Below, in pieces: positions 46,658-59,494 of a stretch of 64,000 nt of DNA; the first letter of the stretch is position 1; the number at the start of each line of letters is the position of its first letter. Origin of the DNA: Gossypium raimondii (taxonomy: Eukaryota > Streptophyta > Magnoliopsida > Malvales > Malvaceae); NCBI RefSeq assembly GCF_025698545.1, contig NC_068575.1, positions 53,577,980 through 53,641,979 of the forward strand, in the 5' to 3' direction. The position numbers were made by a program, and so were the translations under genes. The notes under the pieces were generated by a model. That model had not been told where the DNA came from. It saw only the letters and a program-made list of their open reading frames with translations, and ran no database searches.

Positions 46658-47973
46658 TGAGAGATACTCCTAATGGCATGTCAAGAGAAAGAGGCATCTT
46701 CGCCAACTTTATGGTACCTTGACACTGGTTGTAGCAACCATATGTGTGGCACCAAGGAGGTATTTTCTTCAATCGATGAATCCCACTGTACCCAAGTGAA
46801 GCTTGGAGATGCTTTTACCCTTACAGTCATCGGAAAAGGAACTATCCAAGTTTCTTCAAAGGGTAAAACACAGACCATTAACGATGTTTTTTATGTTCCT
46901 GAATTGAAATCAAACCTCTTGAGTGCCGGCCAATTACTTGAGAAGGGGTATGAAATTATATTTAAAAGTGGAGCTTGCAAGATTTATGATCAGCAGCAGA
47001 ATTTTCTTGTTCAAGTTGATATGACATCGAATAGAATGTTTCCTCTCTTTCTTCATGATTCTGTTCATACTTACTACACAGCAAAATTAAAGGAGGAAGC
47101 GTGGATTTGGCATTTCAAATATGGGCATCTTAATTTCGGTGGCTTGCGGACACTACACCAAAAGAAGATGGTGGAGGGGCTTCCTCCAATTACAATCCCA
47201 TCAGGAGTTTGCAAAGATTGTGTTGTTAGCAAACAACATCGAGCTCAATTTCCACAAGGCAAAGCATGGAGAGCAAAGAAGTAACTTGAGCTAGTCCATT
47301 CAGATCTTTGCGGTCCAATCACATCGGTTTCAAATGGAGGTCAACGATATCTGATCACATTCATTGATGATTTTAGTCAAAAGGTGTGGGTATACTTCTT
47401 AAAAGAAAAGGCTGAAGCTTTCGAAACATTTAAGAATTTCAAGAGTCTTGTCGAAAGGGAGAGTGGCAATCCTATCAAAGTTCTTCGACTGATCGTGGAG
47501 GTGAGTACATGTCTCTTGAATTTAATGATTTTTGCATGAAGCATGGAATCCGTAGGCAACTTACAGTAGCCTATACACCACAACAAAATGGTGTATGCGA
47601 GAGGAAAAATCGAACTATTCTCAACATGGTTCGTAGTCTACTGCGAAGAAGCGCCATTCCAAAGAATTTTTGGCCAGAGGCAGTAATTTGGAGTATCCAT
47701 CTCTTGAACAGAAGCCTCACACTAGCTGTTTTGAATATGACTCCTGAAGAAGCTTGGAGTGGACAGAGGCCAACGATTGATTACTTCAGAATTTTTGGAT
47801 GTATAGCATATGTCCATGTTCCAGATCAAAAAAGGAAAAAACTAGAAGACAAGGGGGAAAAGTGTGTTTTTCTTGGAGTAAGTGATCAAACAAAAGCTTA
47901 CAAACTCTATGATCCTGTAACCAAGAAAATTATAATTAGTCGTGATGTAGTATTCGATGAAAAAAAGTTTTAG
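46658..47973 (+). pseudogene. Copia protease and integrase (broken)
   Basis: The protease motif LDTGCSNHM is near 46720. The integrase HHCC zinc-binding region is at about 47100-47250 (H.KYGH ... C..CVVSKQH) and the core at about 47290-47700 (LVHSDLCGP, then YTPQQNGVCERKNRTI). Breaks: TGA at 46658, TAA at 47282, a frameshift near 47490 and TAG at 47971. The polypeptide cannot be made as one piece. Confidence 0.9.
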
Positions 47974-48084
47974 CCCTGGAATGATCAAGTTCAGAGTGCA
48001 GCATCAATAGCGGTTGATTTTGAAGAAATTGAGGAGACACATTAAGATCATAATTTAATCAATAACAAAACTGATCCTGTTGAA

Positions 48085-49763
48085 GTGGTGATGCATCAGC
48101 CTGATTCTGAAAGAGCTACAACACCTGGTGGACGCCCTCATCGCCATCGACAAAGTCCAGCTTGGATGCAAGATTATCAGGTGTCTGGAATCGATCAAAG
48201 TGAAGATCCACTAATCCATTTTGCCTTGTTCGTGGATAGTGATCCAATTACTTTTGATGAGGCAGTGAAGCATAAAAGGTGGAGAGAAGCAATGAATAAT
48301 GAAATTGAAGCAATTGAGAAAAATAACACTTGGGAATTAACAAATCTTCCCAAAGGCCAAAACACTATTGGTGTCAAATGGGTCTACAAGACTAAGCTGA
48401 ACAAGGATGGCGGCGTTGACAAATACAAATCACGTCTAGTAGCAAAAGGCTACAAGCAAGAATTTGGAGTGGACTACAAAGAGGTGTTCGCGCCGGTTGC
48501 AAGACTTGACACGATTCGGTTGGTGATTGCATTAGCAACTCAGAAATCTTGGCCGATTCATCAATTAGATGTGAAATCTGCCTTTTTAGATGTGAAATCG
48601 ACCAACCCCCTGGATATGTGAAGTCTGGTTGTGAGCATAAGGTATACAAACTAAAGAAGGCTTTATATGGATTACGGCAAGCTCCTCGTGCTTGGTACAG
48701 TAGAATTGAAGCTTATTTTTTGAAGGAAGGTTTTACCAGGTGTCCTTATGAGCATACTTTGTTTATTAAGGCTGGTTATGATGGAAAATTGCTTTTAATA
48801 TGCTTGTATGTAGACGATCTCATTTACACAGGGAATGATGGTGCCTTGATGGAGAGATTTAAGCAATCCATAATGAATGAATTTGAGATGACAGATCTCA
48901 GCTTGATGAACTATTTCTTAGGCATTGAAGTACATCAATTTGCTGCCGGTACTTTTATTTGTCAAAAGAAATATGTACAGGAGGTTTTAGAAAAATTTCG
49001 GTTGAAGGATTGTAATCCAGTTACCACACCAACTGAAGTTGGATTAAAGCTCACCAAAGAGCCCGATGGAAAGAAAGTAGACTGCACCATGTACAAGCAA
49101 ATTGTGGGGAGTCTGATGTACTTAACGACAACAAGGCCAGGCATCGTGTATAGTGTTAGTCTCATTAGTAGATACATGAAGAGTCCCACTGAAAAACATC
49201 TTCAGGCTGCTAAGCGTATTCTGCGCTATTTAAAAGGGACTGCATCTTTCGGACTACTTTACAAGAAAGGAGAAAATTCAGATTTGTTTGGTTTCACAGA
49301 TAGTGATTATGCAGGGGCTATTGAGGATCGAAAAAGTACTTCAGGCTATGTATTTATGCTTGGATCAACAACTATTTCATGGTCTTCAAAGAAGCAACCC
49401 ATAGTTACTCTTTCAACAACAGAAGCCAAATATGTAGCAGCTACATCAAGTGCTTGTCAAGCTTTTTGGTTGAAGAAGATTCTTGCACAAATTCAGTTCG
49501 TACAGCAAGAGGCAACAACAATGTTTTGTGACAATAATTCAGCCATCAAATTATCAAAAAATCCGGTTCTACATGGGAGGAGCAAGCATATAGATGTGAA
49601 GTATCATTTTTTAAGGGATCTTTCTAAAGATGGTGTGATTGATCTTGTTTTCTGCAGAAGTGAAGATCAAGTTGCTGATTTATTTACGAAGCCCCTCAAA
49701 ATTGCAACATTTCAGAAGTTAAGGAAGCTCCTTGGTGTTTGTTCGATGGATGCCTCAGCTTAG
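48085..49763 (+). pseudogene. Copia reverse transcriptase and RNase H (frameshifted)
   Basis: The first frame (to about 48610) covers WREAMNNEIEAIEKNNTWEL, GVKWVYKTKLN and ARLDTIRLVIALA. A frameshift near 48590-48605, at a short GATGTGAAAT repeat, removes the segment normally following the DVKSAF motif. The second frame continues with YGLRQAPRAWYSRI, the catalytic LYVDD box (near 48804) and RNase H motifs (DSDYAGAIEDRKSTSGY, STTEAKYVA, SKHIDVKYHFLRD). It ends at 49763. It is similar over the whole length to plant Copia elements. Confidence 0.93.
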
Positions 49764-49814
49764 AGTGTTTTCACCTTATGTCTTGTTTAAACTGATTAGT
49801 AGCAATATCAGTTT

Positions 49815-49825
49815 AAGGGAGAGCA
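49815..49825 (+). other. Copia polypurine tract
   Basis: AAGGGAGAGCA immediately precedes the 3' LTR start TGTTAGATG at 49826. Confidence 0.75.
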
Positions 49826-49994
49826 TGTTAGATGTTATTTTGAATAAATTAAGTTTAGTCAAATGTTGTTTAAGAGTATTTGATTAGTTCCTATTTTCTA
49901 GGGATTTAGTATCAACTTAGTTGCTATTTTTTTGTTATTTTTAGTTGTACTTTAGCCTATATAAAGGCTTGATTAATTGTTGAATAAACATGAG
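49826..49994 (+). repeat. Copia 3' LTR, part 1 (continues at 52804-52832)
   Basis: Matches the 5' LTR to ...AAACATGAG and then breaks at a foreign insertion. The rest of the LTR (TTTTCTG...TTTTTTAACA) resumes after 52808. Confidence 0.9.
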
Positions 49995-52803
49995 TGTAAG
50001 ACCCAATTTTCGCCCGGGCCCAGGCAAACAGAAACAAACCCAAACAGCCCAAAGCACACTTAGCAGGCCAAAAAAAATAAAAATAAAAACCTAGCCCAAA
50101 AACATTAACATTTTTGGCAGAAAGTTGCCTCCCCCAAACCCTAGTGCCGCATGCCTCGCGGGGCCTCCTCGTCTGCCACACCTAGCCGCACACCTCTAAC
50201 GCACGTCCCCTCCTCCGCATGCCCCGACATCTCTGACACCTGCAGAGAAGAGTGAATGCAAAGCAGTAGAAGAACACAAAGAAATAAAGAGCAAACAAAA
50301 AAGATGAAAAAAACAGTTTGTAATGGCCTATAAAAACAACAAGAGCCATTTTTGTATTTTCTTCTTCGGCTTCGGCCAACATTAATAAAAAAGAATCAGA
50401 ATACTGATTTTCAGAGGAGAAACTTCTATTTTTTCCTTTTTGTTCGATTCTTTTATTTTTATTTTCTTTTCGCATACTAAATAACAAACATAAAAAGAGA
50501 AAAAGGAAGGGAAACTTACCTGAAACACCATCGGTCGCGTCGTCGGAGATCTCTCCGTCGTCGAGATCGGCCTTGAAATGTGGGTTTCGGGGTCCTTTTC
50601 TATTGGTTTTCAGACCAAGGGAGTTTGGCCTTCGTGGGTGCTTCGAAGCGAGGCTGAAACGCCTCTTCTGTGCTCCTCCGGCCACCGTCTACGGTGGAGC
50701 CGTGGTGGAGATGCAAGGGGACTGACGGCGGCACTAAAGTTAGGTTGAAACCCTAGCAGAAAAGAGGAAACTCCCTTTTATTTTTTTATTTTTTTTGTAT
50801 TCTTTGCAGAAAATGTGACAGTAAAAAAAACAAAGTGTTTTAGCTTTTATGGTGAATATAAAACAGCGTCGTTTGAGGAGGGGAGGCCTGCGCATTCTGG
50901 CCCTTAATGGGTAATTTATGCATTTAGTCCCTCCATCTTGACTGAAGTGCAATATAACCTTTTTATTCTTTTTGATTTGGGCTGCGAGTTTTGTTTCTGC
51001 TTCAAGCAGGTCCTTTGACTATGTGCGATCATTCACATTGAAACGCCGTGTATAAGGTTCTTGGGATATTTCTCCTTCGCTCCCTGATACTTTCAACGTG
51101 TGGCGAATTGGTCCCTTTTTCCTCTTTGCCTTTTTTTTAAGATTTAGCCCCTTAATTTTCATTCTGATTTCAATCATGTCCTTGATTTTTTTTTATCTCC
51201 ATTTTATATATAGTTTCTTTTCTTTTCTCTAAATTGTATTTGTATTTTCGTTGTTGATATTTAGTATTTTCTTTTATGTATTATATTATTTTAAACTATT
51301 TTAGATTTATTACTATTTATTTTAAGTTTTATATACATTAAATATTTTAAATATATGTATACACACACTATCTATTCTAGTTCCTTGTTTTATTGTTTAA
51401 TATAAGAACAATTTTTCCTTTTTACATTTTTATATGATAATGTAAAAATTTTAGCTATTACTTTAAGTATTTTATATATTATTTTATCTTATGTTAAAAT
51501 GTATTGTATATATTAATTATTTTAAAACTGCTTTGTACCTTTTTTTTTATTTTACTATTTGTTTAAATCATTTGTTATCCATTTCAAGATTTTTAGATAT
51601 TCCTTATTTTATGCTTTCATATGTACATATATGTTATTATTTATGTTAAATTTTTCATATATAATATTTTTAAATTATTTTGTATATAGTTGATTTCAAA
51701 TCTTGTTTTTACATTATTTATTTAAAACTCATTTATTATCATTTTAAATTTGTTCTACATTTTATTTATTTTAATTTGCTCTATACTACTCATCTTGAAA
51801 TTGTTATATATGTTATTTAATTTATTCGTCTTTGATTATTAATGCTAGTCTTTAAATAATGTATGTTGTGTGCTTATTACCATTATGTGTACTATGAATT
51901 GTTTATTCGTATTTTAATATTATTGTCATTTGTCAATGTAACCATTTATTCACACATCAAATTTAACATTACATCAATTTTTACCCAAATTCGCAGAAAA
52001 TGGAAAATTTGGAAATAAAGACTATATTCGATACTTGGGATCTTCGGGAGAGTTGAGCCCTAACGTGTTGGGTTCCAATTTTCTTCGTTGAATCTAAATA
52101 ATCGAGAATGCTCTTTAATCAAAAATAAATAAAAGCTCATTATCGGGATTTCAATATGTTGTGTCCTAACGCATTGGATATGACACGTTGTTTTCTCGAT
52201 ACGAGGATTTTTCGAAAATAAAGGCAATATTCCATATTTAGAAAATTCAAGAAATCGTGCCCTAACTTACTGAGCTTCAATTTTTCTCGCGTTGATCCTA
52301 AATAACCGAATATCCTTTAAAAATTAAAATAAATGAGGTTTAAACGAAAAATAAAAGGCAAGCTTACTCTCAAAATACGAGATGTTGGGTCCTAGTTTAC
52401 TGGATATGACATCTTGTTACTTCGAGATAAGGAGGCATTTTCTATTTTGATTTATTCGAGTAATTTTAAAATAACACAATAAAGAGGGATCGTATTTTTA
52501 AATTCTTTTCGAGTTTTTAATTTTCGATACCAAGACATTAAGTAATCGACTAGGTACCAATTTTGGGCGTATCGAGGGTGCTAACCCTTCCTCGTGCGTA
52601 ATCGACCCCCGAACCTGTTTTTCTGAATTTCGTGGACCAAAATCGTTGTTTTAATAAAATCTAAATCGTTTATTAAAAACAACCGTTTTACGAGGTGACC
52701 CGATCACACCTCATCAAAAAAAGATTAGTGGTGACTCCCGATTTTTTCGTTTTTGTTTTTAAAATCCAAGTCGACCCTGTTTAAAAAAAAAATAGTGTCA
52801 ACA
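49995..52803. mobile_element. Solo LTR (TGTAAGACCC...GTGTCAACA) inside Copia 3' LTR
   Basis: 2.8 kb, TG...CA ends, exact 5-bp target duplication ATGAG at 49990-49994 and 52804-52808. The GC-rich start (CGCCCGGGCCC) and the end phrases GGTGACTCCCGATTTTTTCG and TCGACCCTG are familiar from large plant Gypsy LTRs. No gag or pol is present. An open frame on the minus strand (50182-50685) is low-complexity and not a known protein. Solo-LTR status is inferred from the absence of an internal domain. Confidence 0.85.
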
Positions 52804-53054
52804 ATGAGTTTTCTGTTTTTTATTTTTTAACAGGTTGCTTGTTCGGTGAGGCAAAGCTCATGATGATGATGGGTGTTCCATAACTTGATATGATCATCAA
52901 CAGAAATGAACTAAAAAGCAAATCGAGTGATGAAATTAAAAAGATGGATAGTTTGGTAAAAAAAAAAAAGGTGGAGTGATCAAATTTAAAAAATTGATAA
53001 TTAAATGATAAAAAAATTAAAAGCAAGAATTAAGTGACCAGTAGTGTAATTTAC

Positions 53055-56000
53055 GGCCATAAAGCTATTGCTTTCTTTTTCTCTCTATATATTCAATCTT
53101 CACTAAGTAGAGGGGACGGGGGGCGTGCTTTCTTTCTTCAGTTCACAACCTCGTTGAAATCTAATAAAAACTCTATATACTGTGATAGTTGCAGATTCAT
53201 TCTTTTTAATCTCTCAGTTGAAATTTATTACAATACTCATTCAACATGTGACTTTGAAATTCAATAATTAATTTATGACCTATATTATTTTTATGAATTT
53301 AAATAAATAAAAAAAGCACCGATCTCTATGACAAAAGTTTCAGATTTTGGGATTCCATTCTAAAATTTCCAAGACAGCAGCATCAAACTACAAAGACAAT
53401 GTTTACTGTGTTTGTCGGTAAATTTGTATTTATTTTGGTTTGTCAGAAAAGTGTCTGGTATGTGGTAAAAGGTGGTAGTAACAGGTTTATGTTTTTGGTT
53501 GAAATAAAAATCATAGAAACATGTTGGTGCTTGGCTGCTTGCAGCGTCACATTTAAATGCGGGATTCAATTTGGGTCAAAGTCAAATAGAGACATCCTCC
53601 GACTCCGATCAGTCTTTCTCTCTGGTAGAGACATTAGACGCACACATGCAGACAGCAGAAAGTAGAAAGGAAAGCAGATCATAGGATCCCAATCCCATCA
53701 ACCAGATTTCTGCCACACCACAGTAAATTTTCGACATTTTGTCTCTTTCCCTTTGCCTCCTTCGCTCTCTTCCAAACAGATTTTACTACGAGTCGGTCCC
53801 TCCAGTCCTCAATACATTTTATTATTCTACTATTATTAAAAGAAGATCATGTTGAACATGCCAAAACCCTTTTCGGCTTTGACTTGCCCATGCCCATGCC
53901 ATTGCCATGTGCAACTCTCCTGCTCTTGAAATGGGTCAACAATCAATGTATGATTCACAAAAAGATGAAACTGAAAAATGTTCCACTCTCATTCACGACC
54001 TATATAACATGGTAACGAAAAAGGATAAGTTCACGGCTTCCTTTCCAAGTTGGTGAGTTTTTTAATCATATAGTTGGCAAATCTGTTTACATAAACACCT
54101 TGGCCCGCCGATAATGAAGGCTAATTGCCATTTTATGGATATTTATACTTATTTTATTATCACATGAGTACAAAAATGTGTTACACAGATCATATTTTAA
54201 TTTGAATCTTGCCTAACTTTTTAATTTAAAACGTTGTCCATATTCATCCTCTCAATTAACAAATAGTCAACTGTATATTAAATGCTTAAATATCCTCATA
54301 TTTATATTGAATATATTTATTAGAATTAAAATTTGCAAAACCATATATACGCGTATAATGTACTATACTTTTTTTTTTTTGGTTATACCCTCCATCTGAA
54401 ACAATATCTTACTTCACCTTTTGTTTTGATTAAAGTAGCATCAATCTCTTGCGTCATTGACCCTTCACTCTTCTCAGAAAGGGTGAATACTTTTCAAATG
54501 TGAACCGTCCTCAAGGTCATAGGTACCTACTTAAGCGTAACAACTTCGTATTAATTGAATGAATGGAGAAATGGGCTCACGATGCACGTCTTTCATGGAT
54601 TGGATGATGATAACTTTCTTCGTAACAATTTACTACGTCACACTAATGGACAAGAAGAGTCATTGTGAGCAAATACTCCATCAACAATCAACCTGTCCTT
54701 TTATTCTTGTTTCAACTCTTGACCTTTTTATCCTCCTTATTGCACACTCTATTAGCACTTTTAAATTATTAACCAGACAAACAATTTCATTGACGTTGGA
54801 TCACAAATTTCTTGATCATCTTCTCATGAATGATTTTATTTGTACAGTATCCTTAGAGAGCCATTAATATACTTATTACTATTATAAGAAGAAGGGGAAA
54901 TAAATAGCTTAAATTCAAGCCAACAATTCTTTTTCTTAATTGTAACCCATTAACTTCTTTAAAACCAACCAAAAAGAAGATTTGAAAGGAACAAAAGTGT
55001 AATATCAATTAATTAGATGGATATTGTAATTCACATGTAAGATTTAGTAATTAATTATGAAAATCATTAATAAAACCGTGTTGAGTCTATTGGCTTCCAA
55101 GGTAATAGACGATGATGAGTTTAATAAATTCAAAAAAAATGCAAGAGCAAGGCATATACCTTGCCTGTTTCTTGAGCTCCCAAACTTATCCGTGAGGTGA
55201 AGTTTTTTTAGATTAACTGTTTGTTTTTAATTTTTTAAATTTATTTTTATAAAATGAGCTTTGTTTTATGGCATTTAAATATTATTTAATAAATTCTCAA
55301 GGTCCTTTTAATAAATATTTTAAAAACAATATTTTCTCTAAAACATTGAAGTTATTTTTACCATTTTAAATATTTTATATCTTAAAAATTAAAATTAATT
55401 ATATAGATTTTTAACTTGCTTTCCATAAAACGTGTAAATATGGAGTAATTTTGGGCCCTAATTATAATAGTAATATGTAAAAGGATTCATTTAAGAAATA
55501 CCCAAAATAGTTTATCATACAGTGCAGCTAACCTTGTGCCCGTAGATCATGAAAAACGTAAATTAAGTTGTTTATATAGCGTGTATGGTTCAATTTGGTA
55601 AATTGTGAATAATTTAAATAATGAAACTACTTATTTGATTAATTTAGTATTACATCAAATATGGATGAATGTGCTGCAAAAACAAAACAAAGCAGCCTGG
55701 CAAAGAATATTCCCATGCTGCGTATAAATTTGACTTCCCTTGAATTTCCCAAGCACTTGGTTCTTCTTATTCAAGTCCAAAAAGAAGTACAACTATATGC
55801 CAAGTCTTTTTAACATGTTTTCCAGAAATTAAGAGTTCCAGAGTAGATGCATGAATCACTATTTAGGATTGAGAAAATTATTACAAACAAGTGAAAATGT
55901 ATTATGAAAAAGATGGAGAGGAAGATTGAAGCAAACACAGTAAAAGAAATGGTGAATTGCAAGGCTGAGCTAAAGTATATGTTGAGAGAGTTTTAGGAGT

Positions 56001-57336
56001 CATAATCACAGTGTCAAACCTCCTTCACATCACTCTTACTTAATACAAATTACAAATTTAAACATTAAATAGGAGATGTGAATAATATTATAAATTACTT
56101 GCATTGTTTTTAGAAAGTATGTTAACAATAAGACACATCGTACTCTCAATAACAAAACGCGAGTTTCAACCTTGTCGATGATATTGTTAGGAAAGTTACC
56201 CACAAAACTCGAATTAAACTGAACATGGATGATAAAAAAAAAGGATCAATATTGTTTTGTTAACACTCGTGAAAAAAATAAAAAAAAATAGATACTTTAT
56301 TACAGCTAGAAATCCTATCACACATGTATGCATGTGGAAACCATGGCTTCAGAAGATTGATGTGTGTTTAAAATAACATATAATTGTTAAGTGATGAAAA
56401 TAATAGAATGTGTATAGCAAAATTAAAATGTATAAATAAGTCAATATAAAGACTTGGTTGAGTAGAGTTTCTTCAATGTAATAGACATGAGTTGAAATCC
56501 CACCATATGCATATTATTATTATTTTAAAAAAATTAAAAAGATTAAAGTATCATTGAATAATATAATTTGTTTTAAATACAAAAGATCATTTTGTATTTT
56601 ACTAACGATCTAATACTCGATTGATTTATGACACCAATTTAATCAGCAATTTTATTAATTGTATAAATTACAAGATGCAATTAATATTATTGAACCCAAT
56701 AAAATATTTCTAAAAAATCTTGACAAAATTATAAATTTGATGGTCACTATGATTATCCATTTTCTTTATTTAATTATGATTGGTATTACCATATTGAACT
56801 CCTAGGGCTAGAATGTCAATAATTACGTTCTTAAAAAGTAAGTTCAAGTTCCCATTTAAAGAAGAATAAAACTTAGATTAAACTTCTCCCAAAGTTCATA
56901 TCAAGTTAAAAAAAGGATCAATATTGTTTTATTATTTAAATAATATCATCAAGGGCTTTAATCTTTCCATAAATTACCAAAAGAAAAATTATTATATAAT
57001 AAAATTACACTTTAATCTTTCAAAATAAAAAATATTTTATTTAATTGTTTCAAAAGGGATGAAGTTATAAATTAATAAAAGATAAAATTTCTGGAATCAG
57101 ATTGGATTTTTGTATTAACATGAAGTTAGTATTATTGTTATTACTAAATCAAGAGAAATAAAATGAAAAAAAAAAAACTGAGAAATAAATTTCCAAAACA
57201 AGGCTTTGAATTTTTGGAAAAAGGCAAGAACGGTCCAATTAAAATGAATGATCCCAAATCTTGTAACGTGATAGGAGGAGAAGGCATGAAATGTAACATA
57301 TACATTCTCGGCCAAAAAGCCAAAGTCACGGCACAA
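53055..57336. other. Intergenic, AT-rich, no gene seen
   Basis: No recognised coding sequence, RNA gene or element boundary in about 4.3 kb. Short frames at 53399-53665 and 54559-54867 have no family resemblance. Confidence 0.45.
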
Positions 57337-57343
57337 TCAAGGC

Positions 57344-57499
57344 CACGTGCTTCCTGATGTCATCATCTTCACGAAAATCTCACCCGTTGGATCAGCCACG
57401 TGGAAGCTAGCGGTGACCTCCCACAAAAAATAAAAAAGAAAATAAGGAGGTCCGGTCCCACAAAAGCAAAGTCCGTAGGCAAAGGCAAAGACCACGTGT
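57344..57499. promoter_or_regulatory. Cluster of three perfect G-boxes (CACGTG)
   Basis: CACGTG occurs at 57344-57349, 57397-57402 (within CCACGTGG, an ABRE-like form) and 57494-57499, in a GC-richer island (about 57340-57620) within AT-rich DNA. G-boxes bind bZIP and bHLH factors. No adjacent gene is recognised, so the target is unknown; a non-coding or unrecognised short gene is possible. Confidence 0.4.
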
Positions 57500-57681
57500 G
57501 CGATCGAGAAAGGTGGCGAAAGGCTCCAACGGTCGCATGCTATCGGTGTGCGGTCCTCTATGGGCACAGACGGCCAGGCCGGTCCTTTATCATCATGATT
57601 CATGGCCGCCGCTTTGGTAATACAACAAAACAAGAAAAAGAGTTCTCGGCTTCTAGTCTTTAGCTTGGATTTTACATACAA

Positions 57682-59300
57682 GTATTATTTCTATCCTTGT
57701 TGGATTCAGAAAGTTGATTATAATACGGAATCGTGTTGGATATGGTAGTAGATGAAAATTAATGCCGTATCTCTAGTGAAAGCTACAAGTGGATAAGACT
57801 GTCGTTTCGTTTGGGGTCTTAGAGGGAGAATTTCATGTGAAAATAAGGTACTAATATTTTATTTGGAGAATGGATATAAAAGGTTTTTTCATAGAATCAT
57901 TTGCCTAGTTTGCGTTATACAAGCATAATTATATGGTCCTATTTGTACAGATCTCATTGGGGAAGCTAGGCGTCTTATGCTTCTCACGAGATGGTAGGTG
58001 GGAGTAGTTGACATGGAATCGAGTGAAGGAACATCATTTTGGGTTTTCCATCTTAACTTTTAATCATCTCCATCTTAGATAAACTTTGGGGCAGAAGAAG
58101 AAATTTGTATATTTATATTCAGAATTAGGTTGTTGTAGTCTGAATGTGGAAGAGCTAAATAAGATGTGTTTAGAGTATAATTAGTTTTAATTTCAAAATT
58201 TATTTTTATTTATCAGAATAAAAACAGTCTCATCTCATGTTTATCCATGTTGAGATGATGGGGGTGTTAGTAATTAAGATGTGTGTATGTGAGAATCAAT
58301 GACTGAAAAAGGAAAAAGATAGAAATGATGTGTGAAAAGAAGCCTCTAAATGAATCCTTAATTTCCTTACCCAAAAGAGTTAGGAACCTAATAATGGAAG
58401 CATGCAAAGCTAAGTCCAGCTTACACGCAAATTATTACATATATCATATCACGGCTTCCCATTCCCATTCATTTAATTTCCATTTGGATTTTACATTTGC
58501 ATTTGCAGTTGGTTAACGATTATAGTGTGCCTCCGCAATATGCTACACCACCCCCACGTGCACCTACTTTAGCTTTCCTCTCCCCAAACAAACAGATTTC
58601 CGATCTTCTTTTCCTTCTCTTTTTCGCTGGGAAGAAGGCTACTATTTTTCCCATTACCTATGCAATTAAATAAACAATGGATCGTACATGTTGTCCCTAC
58701 AATTACATCACGACTGAAAGTCCCCCTCACTAATTTTATATATTATTTAATTATTTAAGCATTACATTAATACATACGTTATCTTATCTTCTTAAGCCAA
58801 ATTCACAACCGTACACGTCCCCCTATATAATAATATAGACTAGAAGAGTACATGCTAAAAAATATTTTTTATTTCATTTACAAGTGGCCAAGAAGTCTGA
58901 AGAAAAAAGTACGAGTGTAATGCAAAAATTAAATGTAATTTTTGAATTGTATATAAATAATTTTCTTTTGTATTTCCGAAACTTATTTCTTCAATTTATT
59001 CCTGCTATCCAAAGTATTGTTTGATTCACATGCACAATAAAGATAGGTATGGTTTAATTTAATTTAAATAAACAAAAAACATAATTTTAATTATTTATAC
59101 ACCCAAACCAAAGCCAAGAGCTTTATCATTATGGGTTATGCCGTAAGAATATCACATGGGGGTGAACTCCGTTCACACTTGAACCAGTTAAAAGACCGCC
59201 CAAAAATCTACGTATGAAAGCCTCCACCCCACTGTCCGACCAACAATGGGGCGCTCATGCCTCATGCAATAAATGACAACCGGCACTGTTCAATATCCGT
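57682..59300. other. Intergenic and distal WRKY promoter
   Basis: No gene seen. One more G-box, CACGTG, is at 58555-58560 in a context (CCACCCCCACGTGC) near gene-like leader sequence, about 0.9 kb upstream of the WRKY ATG. Confidence 0.4.
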
Positions 59301-59308
59301 ACAAGTGT

Positions 59309-59314
59309 TTGACC
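59309..59314 (+). promoter_or_regulatory. W-box upstream of the WRKY gene
   Basis: TTGACC, the WRKY-binding core, lies about 180 bases upstream of the WRKY ATG. It permits auto- or cross-regulation by WRKY factors, a common arrangement. A single 6-base match is weak evidence alone. Confidence 0.35.
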
Positions 59315-59494
59315 TACAATTGCCCGTCGATCCTTTAATAACTCTCTCTCTCCCTTCTCAGTAGCCAAAAATCTCACTTTCCTTTAAACCTCTCTTCCTT
59401 TCTTTCTCTCACTAAACAAAGCATTCTTCTTCTTCTTTTTCTGTGGTGTGCAAGCTCTTTTTGATGAACAAGAACTGGAGTGTTTGATTGATAC

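Larger units (their letters stand above)
45469..52832 (+). mobile_element. Decayed Ty1/Copia retrotransposon (TSD GGTTG)
   Basis: A 193-bp 5' LTR (45469-45661), primer-binding site, gag, protease-integrase, reverse transcriptase-RNase H, polypurine tract and a 3' LTR (49826-49994 plus 52804-52832) split by a later insertion. The 5-bp target duplication GGTTG is exact at 45464-45468 and 52833-52837. The order integrase before reverse transcriptase defines Copia. The two LTRs differ at about seven of 193 positions by eye, so the insertion is not very recent. The reading frame carries at least six premature stops and two frameshifts, so the copy is not autonomous. Confidence 0.95.
44728..53054. 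mobile_element. Possible gene-capturing TIR element enclosing the Copia insertion
   Basis: The left end reads GGTAAATTATATCAC, with ATCACTCATTTATTG following. The right end, reverse-complemented, reads CGTAAATTACACTAC, with GTCACTTAATTCTTG following. Similarity continues over roughly 85 bp into both sides (TTTTT..T.A(C/T)T..ATTAT..ATTTTT). These resemble termini of Mutator-like elements common in dicots. Without the Copia insert the unit would be about 1 kb and carries a coding-like fragment (45107-45463). No 9-bp target duplication was found, so this is an inference. Confidence 0.35.

Noticed and set aside
50182-50685. Minus-strand 167-codon open frame
   Set aside because: Lies within the solo LTR; low-complexity Lys/Glu/Phe composition with no gag or pol motifs.
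57337-57681. Minus-strand 114-codon open frame
   Set aside because: Phe/Cys-rich translation without a recognisable domain; more likely an accident of the GC-richer patch.
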